Notes: generated by a model not told the origin, from the sequence alone. Shown: positions 16,563-27,145, numbered from the stretch's first letter. The stretch is DNA of 64,000 nucleotides from Stygiolobus caldivivus (GCF_019704315.1 NZ_AP024597.1:1984001-2048000), one strand, 5' to 3'. Program-made: numbers and translations.

Positions 16563-17218
16563 TTCATTACCTCCATTACTATTTCCTTTCCTTCAATAAA
16601 CAAGAAACCATTATTTTTAGCATATAGTAATGCTTTATCTTTAGGGAGACTCTTTCCGTCGCCTAGCATTTCAGCAATAACTCCGCTTATTTCCAAGCCT
16701 ATGTATTCCAATAAGGATGAGGTTAATTCTGTGTGTCCTTTTCTGTTCTTTAGCCCCCTTGAAATTAAGATAGGCACGTGACCTGGCGCATAGAATTCGT
16801 TATAGAACTTTTGCCTTGCTTCATTTTCATCCTTTTTTATGGTACTAACCGTCTCGTGTAATTTATTTATAGTTTTAGCCCTATCTTCATCGTTAATCCC
16901 TGTCCTTGTTGATACGTGATTCACCCACAGAGCAAAAGCAGGTTCATCACCGTAGGGTGGCCTCTTATAAAGTTGTGGATATTTTTCCTTAACAATTTCT
17001 GTCATGAATGTTAATCCTAGTTTTTTCGCTTCTGTATACCCAGTGACGTAACAGATGAGCCCGCCTGCGTCTTTTCTCAATATATTTATGGTCTTCCATG
17101 AAACAGCTCCTGCATAAAATACCATGTCTACTTCTTCTTCTCTTCCATCAAAATCGTAGATTAGTATTGGTAATCCGGATTCGAGGTTATTCCTGATTTC
17201 ACCTTTTGGAACTAACAT
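16559..17218 (-). CDS. ribB: 3,4-dihydroxy-2-butanone 4-phosphate synthase
   Basis: 219 residues. Converts ribulose 5-phosphate to the four-carbon partner of lumazine synthase. YDFDGREEEVDMVFYA has the acidic metal-binding loop and FYNEFYAPGHVPILISRGL with HTELTSSLLE the substrate and catalytic regions. First gene of the ribB-ribC-ribH-gch3-amidohydrolase operon. The message is probably leaderless, since a TATA box lies about 26 bases before the ATG. Confidence 0.94.
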   Translation of the reverse strand: MLVPKGEIRNNLESGLPILIYDFDGREEEVDMVFYAGAVSWKTINILRKDAGGLICYVTGYTEAKKLGLTFMTEIVKEKYPQLYKRPPYGDEPAFALWVNHVSTRTGINDEDRAKTINKLHETVSTIKKDENEARQKFYNEFYAPGHVPILISRGLKNRKGHTELTSSLLEYIGLEISGVIAEMLGDGKSLPKDKALLYAKNNGFLFIEGKEIVMEVMK

Positions 17219-17236
17219 GTCTAGGATAACATATTT

Positions 17237-17250
17237 CTTAAATATTTAAG
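17237..17250 (-). promoter_or_regulatory. Promoter of the riboflavin operon
   Basis: On the minus strand CTTAAATATTTAAG is centred about 26 bases upstream of the ribB ATG at 17218. This is the normal place for a TATA box if transcription starts at or next to the start codon. No FMN riboswitch-like fold is seen. Confidence 0.55.
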
Positions 17251-17258
17251 CGTATTTA

Positions 17259-17840
17259 CTAATTTCTTTTTAACAATCTCAGTATTATAAATACAGAAAT
17301 AGATATAATTGAAACGATTAAGAAAGCAGTAACACCAGACAGTATTAAACCGGGTTTGGTAACTGAAGTTGTGGGAGAAGGCTCGAGAGTGGTACTTTGA
17401 GTTATGTTAGGTATTTCTTGTACTGCCTGAATTACTATAGTGAGGTTTTGTGTTAAGTCATAAGCTACAATAGATAAGCTAGTGTTATTTGAAAAGTAAG
17501 GTATAAGCGAGTCAAAAGGTATCGAAATTTCAGTATAATTTGTATTTTGATCTAGGAAGTAATATAAATTTTTGGGCATTTTTTCAATAAGACGAGAGGT
17601 ATTATGAGTGATGTTAAATTCTATTTCGAAATTATTGACATTGTAAGATATGTTGAGTCTTTTGCTAGAATATTCTTGTAATATTATAATTTTTATTTCT
17701 ATTGAAGGGAATGACGTAGAATAAGTACAAGACGTCTCATAACTAAATACATTGATCATAGTGAATGATAACAGTATAAACACCAGTAGACAGAGTATAG
17801 TAAGTCTCTGGGTCATTATAGTAAGCATTTTACAACACAT
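17259..17840 (-). CDS. Membrane-anchored extracellular protein, unknown function
   Basis: 193 residues. An N-terminal hydrophobic segment (about 12-32) looks like a signal peptide or anchor; a second helix lies near the C-terminus (about 166-188) and ends in RLLKRN. The part between has ten or so N-x-S/T sequons (for example NIT, NTS, NYT, NNT), as expected for a glycosylated surface protein, and a Ser/Thr/Pro linker before the last helix. ATGs at 17828 and 17816 are alternative starts. I do not recognise a family. Confidence 0.65.
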   Translation of the reverse strand: MCCKMLTIMTQRLTILCLLVFILLSFTMINVFSYETSCTYSTSFPSIEIKIIILQEYSSKRLNISYNVNNFEIEFNITHNTSRLIEKMPKNLYYFLDQNTNYTEISIPFDSLIPYFSNNTSLSIVAYDLTQNLTIVIQAVQEIPNITQSTTLEPSPTTSVTKPGLILSGVTAFLIVSIISISVFIILRLLKRN

Positions 17841-17875
17841 ATTTATTACCCCATTCCAATAGAGTATGAATAAGC

Positions 17876-18643
17876 ATGTCCAACTATCCCCAAGGTTATC
17901 CTAATCCATACAATTGGAAGATGATTGTAGTTTCCCAAGTACTAATGGTAGTAATGTCTTTTGTACTTTCTCTTTATCCTCAATACTTCCTACCGGTTTA
18001 CATACTTTATATTATAGTTATAATGGGTATTTCAAGTGTTATGATGGCTAGGAGTAATCCTATGTTAGCGGAGAGAAAATATATGGGTGAAATTTATAAA
18101 TCTAATACGCTATTTGAGGAGAAAAACGCCGGAAATCTAATTCAAAAGGATAATGAGTATGTACAAAAAATGCAACAGTTAGCAGTGGCTAACTTTAAAT
18201 CGTTCGGGATTATGATTCTATACATTATAATAATATTCGTCTTCTATGACTATGTCCTGCTGAAGATTGTAGGCGGGGTTACGCAATATGAAAAACTCGC
18301 CATATATTTAATATATTTTGAAGCTCTATATTTATTCAATATGTTCGTATATAGAAGGTTAATAAAGATCCAGATGATGGACGCTATGGCCCCTTCAAGC
18401 TATAAAGTTACGGAAAAAGGGATCCTATCAACTGATAAGAGTGGGGTATTTCTTCATTCAAGGCATCTAGTTAACGCTGAAATAATAGAAAATAGGGACA
18501 AAAAGTATGTGGAAATTGATTCAAAGACCTCCAAATTACCCTATAGAATAAGGTTATATACTAATGATATAGATAGGCTAGTAGACGTTTTAAACAGAGT
18601 TAAGAGAATGGAGCTAAAGAGGCAGCAAGCCTCCAACTCCTGA
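17876..18643 (+). CDS. DUF2208-like membrane protein
   Basis: 255 residues. Two hydrophobic helices near the N-terminus (about 15-57) and two more at about 105-155, then a cytoplasmic C-terminal domain with YKVTEKGILSTDKSG and IDRLVDVLNRVKRME that resembles a PH-like module. This agrees with the crenarchaeal DUF2208 group of predicted membrane proteins. No activity is known to me. The 3' end overlaps the convergent cbiA by 30 bases. Confidence 0.65.
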   Translation: MSNYPQGYPNPYNWKMIVVSQVLMVVMSFVLSLYPQYFLPVYILYIIVIMGISSVMMARSNPMLAERKYMGEIYKSNTLFEEKNAGNLIQKDNEYVQKMQQLAVANFKSFGIMILYIIIIFVFYDYVLLKIVGGVTQYEKLAIYLIYFEALYLFNMFVYRRLIKIQMMDAMAPSSYKVTEKGILSTDKSGVFLHSRHLVNAEIIENRDKKYVEIDSKTSKLPYRIRLYTNDIDRLVDVLNRVKRMELKRQQASNS

Positions 18644-19942
18644 GAAATATAGATGGGAGTACAAGCCTATACCATTCTGTACGATAGCTCCATCGTTCCC
18701 ATCCCATATGCCTTTTCCTATCTTATTTTTAAACGCAAACCTTACATCTCTCCCTATATCTATCGGTTTAGATACGTGGAATTCATGTCCTCTAATAGTC
18801 CTCGAAGTAAGGAAATTAGGGATTTTTGGCTCTAATTCTGTATACCCTATTGTAAGTTTGTCTTTTGTTTTTATGCTGATATCGAAAATGTCAACCATCC
18901 TATAAGACTTATCATCAGTATCTACTAGTTCTTTCGATAGGTACATAAGGCCTCCACATTCTCCCAGAATTTTAGCCCCTTTTTCCAAATTCTTTCTTAT
19001 CCACTCTTTAGTCAGATATGAGTTACTTAGTTCACTAAGATGTAATTCGGGGTACCCCCCACCTATGTAAATTAGGTCGGCATAGGTATTAGGCGAATCG
19101 TTATTTAATGGGCTAAAGTACTCAATTCTATATTTTTTCCTTAAAAAATCAAAGTTAGCTTCATAGTAAAAATTGAAAGCTGGATCTAATGCTACATAAG
19201 CTACCCCTTTTTCCTCGCTGTTCAAATCTTCTACTATATCATCTTCTAGTTCACCAGCATCGTTTGAAATTTCAATCAGTTTATCTAAATCTATATTTTC
19301 TTCTACAAGCTTGGACGTGTATTGTATTATTTCCTCTGCTTTCTTGAAATCTTCGGTAGTATATAGTCCTAAATGCCTAGACGGAATTGTCAAGCTTTTA
19401 TCAAAATTTATATGCCCTAATACGGTTATGTCATCTGGAATAGCCCTCTTGCAATAATTTAAATGAGTAATAGACCCGACTTGGTTAAATATAACTCCTC
19501 TTACATTTGCATTTCCATACTCTTTAAGGCCTTTAACAATAGCTCCAGCTGTACTTGCTAAGTTACTACAGTTAATTACTACAACTATTGGAGTTTCGGT
19601 GACTTTCGAAAGCTCGTAAGTACTATAATTTGAGTCAACTCCATCATATAGTCCCATGACGCCCTCTAATATCCCTATATCAAACCCTTTAGCGTATTTT
19701 AACAGTGTTTTCCTCACCCCGTCCTCTCCCATTAACCATAAGTCTAAGTTAATCGCTTGTGCATAGCTTGCAACTTTAAGGTATTTAGGGTCAATGAAAT
19801 CGGGACCAACCTTATACGCTCTTACTTTGAACTTTCTGGTTAGAGCCCTGATTATCCCAGAAGTTATTACAGTTTTTCCAGAATTACTTCTATCTGAAGA
19901 AATGATTATACGGGGGAAAATCACACAAAAAATAAGAGCCAA
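18614..19942 (-). CDS. cbiA: Cobyrinate a,c-diamide synthase
   Basis: 442 residues. ATP- and glutamine-dependent amidation of side chains a and c in cobalamin synthesis. The N-terminal synthetase domain has the P-loop variant SDRSNSGKT (about 16-24) and ILEGVMGLYDG; the C-terminal glutaminase domain has IGGGYPELH and GECGGLMYLS with the nucleophilic Cys, and an RGHEFH segment. CbiX is at 23133; the other corrin genes are outside the window. It is divergent from pcna3 with 17 bases between starts. Confidence 0.93.
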   Translation of the reverse strand: MALIFCVIFPRIIISSDRSNSGKTVITSGIIRALTRKFKVRAYKVGPDFIDPKYLKVASYAQAINLDLWLMGEDGVRKTLLKYAKGFDIGILEGVMGLYDGVDSNYSTYELSKVTETPIVVVINCSNLASTAGAIVKGLKEYGNANVRGVIFNQVGSITHLNYCKRAIPDDITVLGHINFDKSLTIPSRHLGLYTTEDFKKAEEIIQYTSKLVEENIDLDKLIEISNDAGELEDDIVEDLNSEEKGVAYVALDPAFNFYYEANFDFLRKKYRIEYFSPLNNDSPNTYADLIYIGGGYPELHLSELSNSYLTKEWIRKNLEKGAKILGECGGLMYLSKELVDTDDKSYRMVDIFDISIKTKDKLTIGYTELEPKIPNFLTSRTIRGHEFHVSKPIDIGRDVRFAFKNKIGKGIWDGNDGAIVQNGIGLYSHLYFSGVGGLLPL

Positions 19943-19959
19943 TGGGGTTAATTTAAATT

Positions 19960-20700
19960 ATGCATGTATATTATGATGACGCAAGGGACATAAAAGCGAT
20001 TATACAAACACTAACCAAACTCATTGACGAAGCTTTATTTGAAATTAAACCTGAAGGAATTAAACTTACTGCCGTAGATAGGGCAAAGATTTCTTTAATA
20101 TCCATAGATTTGCCGGCTGAGGTGTTTAAGGAGTATGATGTGCAAGATGAGTTTAGATTTGGGTTTAACACGCAGTATATGTCTAAGTTAATGAAAGCAG
20201 TAAAAGGTAAACAAGCTATATCATTAGACGCTGATAATGAGGAGGTTGTAAAATTAACTATTGTTGGGGCTATAAATAGAGTGTTTAACATAAGGAATAT
20301 ACAAGTATTACCTCCGGAAGTACCAGAAGCAAATTTTGAGTTTGATGTTAGAGCGTCTATATCCTCTAAGGGGTTTAAAACCACTATAGGTGAGATATCT
20401 CAAGTTAGTAAAGATAGTGTTACTATATCGGCTACAGAGGAGAAAGTTGTTGTCAAAGGTGGAGAAGAGAGCAAGGTGGAAAATGAATTTACAAAGGAAA
20501 CCGGTGCCTTAGCGGATATTGAATTTAATAAGGAGGCTACAGCAACATATGACATAGGGTATATTGATAATGTCCTACAATTAACTAAATTAACAGATTA
20601 CATTAAGTTAGCCTTTTCGGATCAAAAGCCTTTACAAATGGAATTCGGCATGGAAGGAGGGGGGAAAGTTACTTATTTGCTTGCTCCTAAACTATCTTGA
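19960..20700 (+). CDS. pcna3: DNA sliding clamp subunit PCNA3
   Basis: 246 residues. The start MHVYYDDARDIKAII, the middle DEFRFGFNTQYMSKLMK and the end MEGGGKVTYLLAPK match PCNA3 of Saccharolobus. It is the third ring member next to PCNA1 (13172) and PCNA2. Four lines of sequence divergence from PCNA1 across the interface strands explain the fixed order of the heterotrimer. It leads an apparent operon with the MetE-like genes and S15; the stop shares a base with the next start. Confidence 0.92.
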   Translation: MHVYYDDARDIKAIIQTLTKLIDEALFEIKPEGIKLTAVDRAKISLISIDLPAEVFKEYDVQDEFRFGFNTQYMSKLMKAVKGKQAISLDADNEEVVKLTIVGAINRVFNIRNIQVLPPEVPEANFEFDVRASISSKGFKTTIGEISQVSKDSVTISATEEKVVVKGGEESKVENEFTKETGALADIEFNKEATATYDIGYIDNVLQLTKLTDYIKLAFSDQKPLQMEFGMEGGGKVTYLLAPKLS

Positions 20701-21674
20701 TGGAGATCTATACAGCGTTAATAGGAAGCTATCCTAGACCTATACGGATAGCCAAGACAATAACTAGGTTTAGGAGTGGAAAAATAGAGGAAGATAAGGT
20801 ATTAGATGAGATAAACAAGTTTCAAAGAGATTTTTTCAATTTGATGGCGGAGTATAAGGTAGATTATGTAACAGACGGTATGGTTGAATGGGATGACATA
20901 GCTGATTTAACTTATTCTTTTCTTAAAGGGGTAGAGAAGGGGGCTTTAGATAGATTCTTTGATAATAACTTTTACTATCGCCATTTGGTAGTTAAATCAA
21001 AGCTTGAATATAGAGATTCAAATGATTACATTAAATATATTGAACTTGCTAGGAAAAATGTGGAGAAGAACCAGAAATTAAAAGCAGTGATTCTAGGTCC
21101 TCTGTCATTCTCTTACATGTCAAAGAATGTGTATTATAAGGGGAAAACCGAGGAACTGATGAAAGACTATTCTGTGATTGTTAACTTATTACTCAAAGAT
21201 ACTGAGAAATACTATGATGCAATAGAGATCCATGAGCCTTATATCTTTCAAGACAGAGTTAGGAGACAGAGATTAGAAAATATAAGAGAATATTATAATA
21301 TAATGTTAAACGGAATCAGTAAAGAGAAACATATCATCACATACTTTAACATTAAGTTCGATGTACTAGAAGAGTATTTTAAAATACCTGTTGAAGTATA
21401 CGGATTTGATGTAACTGAAGATAATAAGCCTATGATAGGTATGCTGTATAACGCTACATTAGGCAAAAATGTATATTTTGGAGTATTAGACTCGAGGAAT
21501 ACAAAACTAGATAAAATTTCTACGATCAGGAGAATAATTAACAACGCTAAGGAGAAAGGGATTTCTAAGCTATTGCTTGGAAACTCCACTTTTAATGATC
21601 TAATACCAGAGCTTATAGTTAAGAGAAAGTTTAAAATTTTACAGAGAGCCAAGGAGATGATACTAAATGAATGA
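20700..21674 (+). CDS. MetE N-terminal-domain-like protein
   Basis: About 324 residues from ATG 20700 (a TTG at 20697 is the alternative). It has the barrel fold marks of the methionine synthase family: LIGSYPRP at the N-terminus, [24 protein letters not shown] and EIHEPYIF. In crenarchaea the cobalamin-independent methionine synthase is split and this half corresponds to the N-terminal barrel, which lacks the full zinc site. It overlaps the catalytic half by eight bases. Confidence 0.85.
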   Translation: MEIYTALIGSYPRPIRIAKTITRFRSGKIEEDKVLDEINKFQRDFFNLMAEYKVDYVTDGMVEWDDIADLTYSFLKGVEKGALDRFFDNNFYYRHLVVKSKLEYRDSNDYIKYIELARKNVEKNQKLKAVILGPLSFSYMSKNVYYKGKTEELMKDYSVIVNLLLKDTEKYYDAIEIHEPYIFQDRVRRQRLENIREYYNIMLNGISKEKHIITYFNIKFDVLEEYFKIPVEVYGFDVTEDNKPMIGMLYNATLGKNVYFGVLDSRNTKLDKISTIRRIINNAKEKGISKLLLGNSTFNDLIPELIVKRKFKILQRAKEMILNE

Positions 21675-22683
21675 ACTTCCGATTTTACCTACCACTGTTA
21701 TTGGTAGCTACCCGAGACCTAAGTGGTTAAGGGAAGCAATAAGGTTATATCATCTAGGTAAACTAAACGACCAGGAAATGAAAGAGGCATTTAACGATGC
21801 AGTAATAACTATACTTAAAGAGCATCAGAAAGCTGGGATAGAAGTTCCCACAGATGGTGAGATGAGGAGAGATGAAATGGTAGAGTTCTTCGCAGAGAGG
21901 CTAGGGGGATTTAGATTTTACGGGTTTGTTAGAGTATGGGGAGATCATTACTATAGGAAGCCTTCAGTGGTAAGTAAAATTACCTATAAGGAGCCTATGC
22001 TCTTGGAAGAAGCTGAATTCGCTAAAGAGAACAGTTATACTCCTCATATAAAAGTTACGATCACTGGTCCTTATACTATTGCTGAATGGTCTTATAATGA
22101 ATATTATAAAAGTAAGAGGGACTTAGCGTTTGATCTAGCTAAGGTACTTAACGTAGAAATGAAGAAACTAGTTGAAGCAGGAATAAATGTGATCCAAGTC
22201 GACGAGCCCGCAATCCATACTAGAAAAGATGAAGTCGAGTGGGCTATAGAAGCCGTAAATGAGTCCGTAAAAGGTATTAATGTAAAAGTAGTTATGCACG
22301 TATGTTACGGCGAGTATTCTTACTTAGAACCTTATCTTGACAAGCTAAAAGTAGACCAGATAAACCTAGCTCTGAAGAATTATAATTATGAGCCGATAAA
22401 GCTTTTTAAGAAATGGGACGGTGAACTGGGAGTAGGAGTAATTGATGTTCATAATAAAAGAGTTGAATCTCCTGAAGAAGTAGCTAATGATCTAAGGATG
22501 CTTTTAGAACATTTTAGCCCTGAAAAGGTATGGGTTAACCCTGATTGTGGATTGAAACTTTTACCGAGGTCTATAGCGTATCAAAAAATGGAAAACATGG
22601 TAAAGGGCACATTAGTGGTGAGAGAAGAACTTAAAAGAAAGGGTTATACTACTACAACTCTGAAGCCATTATTTAACAGGTGA
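21667..22683 (+). CDS. metE: Methionine synthase catalytic half (MetE C-terminal type)
   Basis: 338 residues. Transfers a methyl group to homocysteine. Zinc ligands are expected in [11 protein letters not shown] (His and Cys) and in [12 protein letters not shown] (Cys), with Glu in the VDEPAIH region contributing to the active site. Methyl donor and partner proteins of this archaeal core enzyme are not evident from the sequence. Together with 20700-21674 it makes a two-gene MetE. Confidence 0.92.
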   Translation: MNELPILPTTVIGSYPRPKWLREAIRLYHLGKLNDQEMKEAFNDAVITILKEHQKAGIEVPTDGEMRRDEMVEFFAERLGGFRFYGFVRVWGDHYYRKPSVVSKITYKEPMLLEEAEFAKENSYTPHIKVTITGPYTIAEWSYNEYYKSKRDLAFDLAKVLNVEMKKLVEAGINVIQVDEPAIHTRKDEVEWAIEAVNESVKGINVKVVMHVCYGEYSYLEPYLDKLKVDQINLALKNYNYEPIKLFKKWDGELGVGVIDVHNKRVESPEEVANDLRMLLEHFSPEKVWVNPDCGLKLLPRSIAYQKMENMVKGTLVVREELKRKGYTTTTLKPLFNR

Positions 22684-22688
22684 AAGTC

Positions 22689-23147
22689 GTGAACAAGAAA
22701 AGAGCTAATGGTCAAAGTCACTCAACTAGGCCAGTAAGAACTGGAGCCCCAAAGTGGGTCAGGTTTACCAGAGAGGAAGTAGAGCTTTTAATAGAGGAGT
22801 TAGCAAAGAAAGGTTATCCACCTAGTATGATAGGTTTAATATTAAGAGATCAGTACGGTATCCCTTTAGTTAAACAAGTAACAAGTAAGAAAGTCGTTAA
22901 AATATTAGAAGAAAAAGGTTTGGCGCCGAAGATCCCTGAAGATTTATTCAATCTCATTAAAAAAGCAGTTAATATTAGGAGGCACCTCTTTGAGCATCCG
23001 AAGGACAAAAAAGCCAAAAGAGGTCTTGAAGAAACTGAATCTAAGATAAGAAGATTAGTAAGGTACTATGTTGAAACTGGTAAGCTACCACAGGGATGGA
23101 GATACGAACCAGAAAAAGCGGAACTACTAGTCTCAGGAGCTCAATGA
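22689..23147 (+). CDS. rps15: Small ribosomal subunit protein uS15
   Basis: About 152 residues. The start is probably GTG 22689 ([15 protein letters not shown]), preceded by the ribosome-binding site AGGTGA at 22678-22683; a GTG at 22680 would add three residues. Archaeal S15 has an N-terminal extension that includes SHSTRP and a C-terminal helical domain, here [19 protein letters not shown] and the Arg-rich [14 protein letters not shown]. The 3' end overlaps cbiX by 15 bases tail to tail. Confidence 0.94.
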   Translation: MNKKRANGQSHSTRPVRTGAPKWVRFTREEVELLIEELAKKGYPPSMIGLILRDQYGIPLVKQVTSKKVVKILEEKGLAPKIPEDLFNLIKKAVNIRRHLFEHPKDKKAKRGLEETESKIRRLVRYYVETGKLPQGWRYEPEKAELLVSGAQ

Positions 23148-23486
23148 TTTTTCTATCCTCTCTTTTAATACTTCGGCTACTCTTTCATCAACTCCTATAG
23201 GTTCGGCTACTATAATTTTCACTTTGCCAGAAATTGCTTCTAATTGTTTTGGTATATCTCTTTTAAAGTGAGTTCCAGCCGCGAAAAGGAGTGGAACTAC
23301 TATTATAGTATCGGCTCCTTTTTCTACAAGTCTCTCAGCAGCTTCTGTTATACTAGGTTGGTTGAATTCAATGAATCCGTATTCCACTACCGAAAAATAT
23401 CTTTTAAGGAGCTCAGCATACTTCGTTGCTACCTCTTTCCACTCATTAACTTTGCTTCCGTGTAAAACGAGTAATACACCTATCAT
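23133..23486 (-). CDS. cbiX: Sirohydrochlorin cobaltochelatase, short archaeal type
   Basis: 117 residues, the small single-domain CbiX that works as a homodimer. It inserts cobalt into sirohydrochlorin. [11 protein letters not shown] carries the metal-binding His near the N-terminus and [16 protein letters not shown] the second His. Monocistronic and convergent with rps15. Consistent with cbiA at 18614 in the same pathway. Confidence 0.9.
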   Translation of the reverse strand: MIGVLLVLHGSKVNEWKEVATKYAELLKRYFSVVEYGFIEFNQPSITEAAERLVEKGADTIIVVPLLFAAGTHFKRDIPKQLEAISGKVKIIVAEPIGVDERVAEVLKERIEKSLSS

Positions 23487-23550
23487 TGTGACAAATTATT
23501 AACTTCGATTTTATATACTTGTGTTTTGATTTAGCTAAAAGGGATAAAGA

Positions 23551-24192
23551 GTGCCTGACTTCAAGATTGTCATATCTGATCCACAAACTAAAGAGCCCAA
23601 AGAAGCCAAGGTAAAGGTTAAGGTTTCCGAAAAAGTCCAGTCTAACCAAGGAGAAAAAGACGGAAAGGCTATACCAATAGCCAAAATAAGTGATAAGATA
23701 AAACAAGATTTAGGGATAGATCAGTTTATCACTCTTGAAATAGAGAAACAGGAAGGAGATAAAAAATTAAAAATTAAAGGGCATTTTAAGGTTGAAATAG
23801 ATAATTCCGTCCCTCAAAACGAAGTTTGGATTTCACAACAAATGGGAGAAAAATTTGGCTCGAACGAGTTTGAGGCAATAGCATATAGGACCAAATCCTT
23901 CCAACTTTCTATAGATCAGTCTAAAATATCAAGTGTAATGAGTGCGAAAATAGGAGACATTGTAGATATTAATATATCAGGAGTTCCGTTAAAGCTTAAG
24001 ATAACGGGCGGTTCTGATAATTCTGGATTCCCTATGCGCTTCGATGTCCAAGGTGGTGCTAAGAGGAAACTCCTATTAAGTTCTCCCCCTGGCTTCCATC
24101 CATCAGAAAGTGGGATGAGGAAAAAGAAGACCGTTAGAGGTAATATGATCACTGCTGAAATAGTACAAATTAATACTATAATAGTTAGGTGA
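23551..24192 (+). CDS. rps6e: Small ribosomal subunit protein eS6
   Basis: 213 residues with GTG start at 23551. The first half is an acidic and basic crenarchaeal extension with a beta-barrel-like [10 protein letters not shown] pattern; the second half contains the conserved eS6 core [30 protein letters not shown] and the [11 protein letters not shown] segment. Longer than the about 125-residue euryarchaeal form. First gene of a translation and transcription operon; the stop overlaps the aIF2-gamma start. Confidence 0.93.
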   Translation: MPDFKIVISDPQTKEPKEAKVKVKVSEKVQSNQGEKDGKAIPIAKISDKIKQDLGIDQFITLEIEKQEGDKKLKIKGHFKVEIDNSVPQNEVWISQQMGEKFGSNEFEAIAYRTKSFQLSIDQSKISSVMSAKIGDIVDINISGVPLKLKITGGSDNSGFPMRFDVQGGAKRKLLLSSPPGFHPSESGMRKKKTVRGNMITAEIVQINTIIVR

Positions 24193-25454
24193 AGAAACTT
24201 TTGCCTTGGCCGCAAGTTCAGCCAGAAGTGAATATAGGCGTAGTAGGTCATGTAGATCATGGTAAGACCACATTAGTGCAAGCTATAACCGGAGTCTGGA
24301 CTTCGAAACATTCAGAAGAATTAAAGAGAGGAATGACGATAAAACTTGGATATGCTGAAGCAAATGTTGGTCTTTGCGGGAACTGTCCCCTACCTGATGC
24401 GTATGTTACTGAACCCTCCTGTGCACATTGTGGAAGTACTGAAGAACCTAAGTTCTTAAGGAAGGTATCATTTATAGATGCACCAGGTCACGAAGTCCTA
24501 ATGGCGACAATGTTGTCAGGAGCTGCTTTAATGGATGGTGCCATTTTAGTAGTTGCTGCAAATGAACCATTTCCACAACCTCAAACTAGGGAACATTTTT
24601 TTGCATTAGGTATAATAAACATAAAAAACATAATAATAGTACAAAATAAAGTTGATGTAGTATCTAAAGAAGAGGCTATAAAGCAGTATAATCAAATAAA
24701 GGAATTTCTAAAAGGTACGTGGGCTGAAGGGGCTCCTATAATTCCAGTAAGCGCTCTTCATAAGATAAATATAGATGCATTGATCGAGGCTATACAAAAA
24801 TATATTCCTACTCCAGAACGTGATCTAAGCAAACCCCCAATAATGCTCGTAATAAGAAGCTTTGATGTAAATAAGCCAGGTACGTCGTATAATGAATTGA
24901 AAGGTGGAGTACTTGGAGGGAGCGTCATACAAGGTAAAATTGAAGTTGGTGACGAAATAAAAGTCTTACCTGGAATAAGGATAGAAAAAGGCGGTGGAAA
25001 AGCTGAATATGAACCGCTATATTCTAAGGTCACATCTATTAGGTTTTCAGATCTAGAAGTTAAGGAAGCAAAACCGGGTGGATTAATGGCTATAGGAACT
25101 GAACTAGACCCTTCATATGTTAAAGCTGATAGTTTAGTAGGTAGTGTAGTAGTTAAAGCTAATTATGATGTACCGGTACTTTTCGAAATGACAATTGAAG
25201 ACTATCAACTTCTTGAGAGAGTGGTCGGGAGCAAGGATCTAGTAAAGGTAGATAATTTAAAACCTAAGGAAACAATCATGATCACAGTAGGTTCATCTAC
25301 TACCTTAGGCGTTATAAAATCAATAAAGGCAAACAGAATAGAAGTAGAATTAAAGAGACCTATAGTGGCATGGGATAAAGGATTAAGGGCAGTTATAAGC
25401 AGACAAATAGGTGGTAGATGGAGATTAGTAGGATGGGGACTGATCAGCTATTAA
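24189..25454 (+). CDS. Translation initiation factor aIF2 subunit gamma
   Basis: 421 residues, GTG start overlapping the S6e stop. The GTPase carries G1 [11 protein letters not shown] (about 16-26), G3 DAPGHE, G4 QNKVD and G5 SALH. Between G2 and G3 is the zinc knuckle CGNC/CAHC typical of the gamma subunit. Two beta-barrel domains follow. It forms the heterotrimer that brings initiator Met-tRNA to the small subunit; alpha and beta are elsewhere. Confidence 0.97.
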   Translation: MKKLLPWPQVQPEVNIGVVGHVDHGKTTLVQAITGVWTSKHSEELKRGMTIKLGYAEANVGLCGNCPLPDAYVTEPSCAHCGSTEEPKFLRKVSFIDAPGHEVLMATMLSGAALMDGAILVVAANEPFPQPQTREHFFALGIINIKNIIIVQNKVDVVSKEEAIKQYNQIKEFLKGTWAEGAPIIPVSALHKINIDALIEAIQKYIPTPERDLSKPPIMLVIRSFDVNKPGTSYNELKGGVLGGSVIQGKIEVGDEIKVLPGIRIEKGGGKAEYEPLYSKVTSIRFSDLEVKEAKPGGLMAIGTELDPSYVKADSLVGSVVVKANYDVPVLFEMTIEDYQLLERVVGSKDLVKVDNLKPKETIMITVGSSTTLGVIKSIKANRIEVELKRPIVAWDKGLRAVISRQIGGRWRLVGWGLISY

Positions 25455-25852
25455 AAGTCCTGGTAGACACGAATATCTTACTTTATGTTTATGATCGATT
25501 CGACCCATTTGAGCGAGTTATTCAATTTTTAGACTATAAGCCAACTTTCTATATAACCACATCTGTCATAAATGAACTCAAAAAAATTGGTCAGAATGGA
25601 GGCCCTAAGATGCAAAGGAAAGTCCAAGTGGCGCTTAAATATTTAGAAGTATATAAAAACTACTGGAGTGAGATAAAGGATGACAATAAAGACTTAGACG
25701 TTGATACTCATCTACTTAGTATTTGTAAGAATTACGATTTGGCATTATTTACAAATGACCTTGACCTTAAACGTAGAGCAATAAAATTGGGTGTAAAAGT
25801 TTTATACCTGAGACAGAAGAGTAAAAATATAAGTCTTAGTTTTATTATCTAG
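25433..25852 (+). CDS. PIN-domain ribonuclease, Fcf1/Utp24-like
   Basis: About 139 residues from ATG 25433 (ATG 25418 would add five). PIN domain with acidic residues in [12 protein letters not shown], the Glu in [10 protein letters not shown] and the Asp pair in [11 protein letters not shown]. The family includes rRNA-processing nucleases such as Fcf1/Nob1 and free-standing VapC-like proteins. Its fixed place between aIF2-gamma and Rpo7 favours a housekeeping role in rRNA maturation rather than a toxin. It overlaps aIF2-gamma by 22 bases. Confidence 0.85.
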   Translation: MGTDQLLKVLVDTNILLYVYDRFDPFERVIQFLDYKPTFYITTSVINELKKIGQNGGPKMQRKVQVALKYLEVYKNYWSEIKDDNKDLDVDTHLLSICKNYDLALFTNDLDLKRRAIKLGVKVLYLRQKSKNISLSFII

Positions 25853-25864
25853 TCTGATATCTCT

Positions 25865-26416
25865 ATGTTTAAACTCATTAGGGCTAAAGGCATCGTCCGT
25901 ATACCCCCTGATTACTTTGGACAACCAATTGATGATGTAGCAATACAGATACTAAGGCAAGAATACCAAGAAAAAGTCCTAAAAGATATCGGGTTAGTCC
26001 TAGCAATTTTAAATGCTAAAGCTAGTGAAGAAGGGTATATAGTATTTGGTGATGGTGCTACCTATCACGAGGTTGAGTTTAATATGTTAGTGTATAGCCC
26101 TATAATGCATGAGGTAGTTGAGGGCGAAGTAAATCAGGTTGATAACTATGGTATTTATGTTAATATTGGTCCAGTAGACGGTCTAGTCCATATTTCTCAG
26201 ATTACCGACGATAACTTAAAATTCGACCAAAATAGAGGGATTTTAATCGGGGAAAGGTCTAAAAAGGTTATCCAAAAGGGTGATAGAGTGAGGGCCAGGA
26301 TAATTAGTATATCCGTAGGTGGGGGTAGAATGCCTAGAATAGCTTTGACTATGAAACAACCTTTTTTAGGCAAGTTAGAGTGGATAAACCAAGAACTTTC
26401 TAGGGCGAGCAAATAA
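25865..26416 (+). CDS. rpo7: RNA polymerase subunit Rpo7
   Basis: 183 residues. N-terminal tip domain ([19 protein letters not shown]) and a C-terminal S1/OB fold ([29 protein letters not shown]). With Rpo4 it makes the stalk that binds emerging RNA. The stop shares one base with the start of spt4, as in other archaea. Confidence 0.96.
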   Translation: MFKLIRAKGIVRIPPDYFGQPIDDVAIQILRQEYQEKVLKDIGLVLAILNAKASEEGYIVFGDGATYHEVEFNMLVYSPIMHEVVEGEVNQVDNYGIYVNIGPVDGLVHISQITDDNLKFDQNRGILIGERSKKVIQKGDRVRARIISISVGGGRMPRIALTMKQPFLGKLEWINQELSRASK

Positions 26417-26616
26417 TGCCAGAGAAGAAAATTTTCAAAGCGTGCAAAAATTGTAGAGCTCTATTACCCCCAGAGACAGCTACTTGCCCTTTATGCAATT
26501 CTACCTCGTTTAGCGAGGATTGGAACGGAATGGTGATAATAATTAGTCAAGATTCTGAGGTAGGAAAAATATTCGGGGCATCTACTCCTTGGAGATACGC
26601 AATAACTATCAAGTAG
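26416..26616 (+). CDS. spt4: Transcription elongation factor Spt4
   Basis: 66 residues, sometimes called RpoE2. The zinc site is CKNC near the N-terminus and CPLC after TATC. It pairs with Spt5 on the polymerase clamp to raise processivity. The end overlaps the next gene by 28 bases. Confidence 0.94.
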   Translation: MPEKKIFKACKNCRALLPPETATCPLCNSTSFSEDWNGMVIIISQDSEVGKIFGASTPWRYAITIK

Positions 26617-27137
26617 ACTATTGTTTCATCCTACCCAATAATTTACGAAATCAATTAGCAAAACCTTATGGTATTCTCTTTATAAATGATCATAAGCTAT
26701 TCAATTTTCTTGGAGCTAGAGGAAGTTCGAGGATAATTACTGTAGGTGACGTAGTAACAAGGACTTTATTAAGTCATAATATTATCCCTTTTCTACCCAT
26801 TATAGATGGAAAAACTAAGAGAAAAATTGAAGTGGGAGAAGAGATAATTTCAGAACGAGTCGTTAATGAGGCAGGGCTAATAAGGTTATCCGCGATTCTG
26901 AAAATAGAGCGTTTATTGAAATCAGAGACAAGTAGAGGTAAGGTACTGTACGTAGAAGGGGAGGAGGACCTATTGGTAATTCCAGCTGTTATATACGGGA
27001 GAAACGGAGATATAGTATTATATGGCCAACCTAATGCTGGTGTAGTGGCGTTAGTCATAGATAACTTTATGCGAAAGAGGGTCTTAGAAATTTTTACTAA
27101 ATTCAAAGTAGTACGTTGTGATCCTAAATCAGAATAA
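26589..27137 (+). CDS. GTP-dependent dephospho-CoA kinase (DUF359)
   Basis: 182 residues. The former DUF359 family was shown in Thermococcus to phosphorylate dephospho-CoA with GTP, the last step of archaeal CoA synthesis. Recognisable parts: ITVGDVVTRTLL, PIIDGKTKRK, VYVEGEEDLLVIPAV and YGQPNAGVV. Gene order after spt4 is conserved in archaea. The ATG lies inside spt4; later starts are possible but the overlap keeps the conserved N-terminus. Confidence 0.88.
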   Translation: MEIRNNYQVDYCFILPNNLRNQLAKPYGILFINDHKLFNFLGARGSSRIITVGDVVTRTLLSHNIIPFLPIIDGKTKRKIEVGEEIISERVVNEAGLIRLSAILKIERLLKSETSRGKVLYVEGEEDLLVIPAVIYGRNGDIVLYGQPNAGVVALVIDNFMRKRVLEIFTKFKVVRCDPKSE

Positions 27138-27145
27138 AAAACAAA

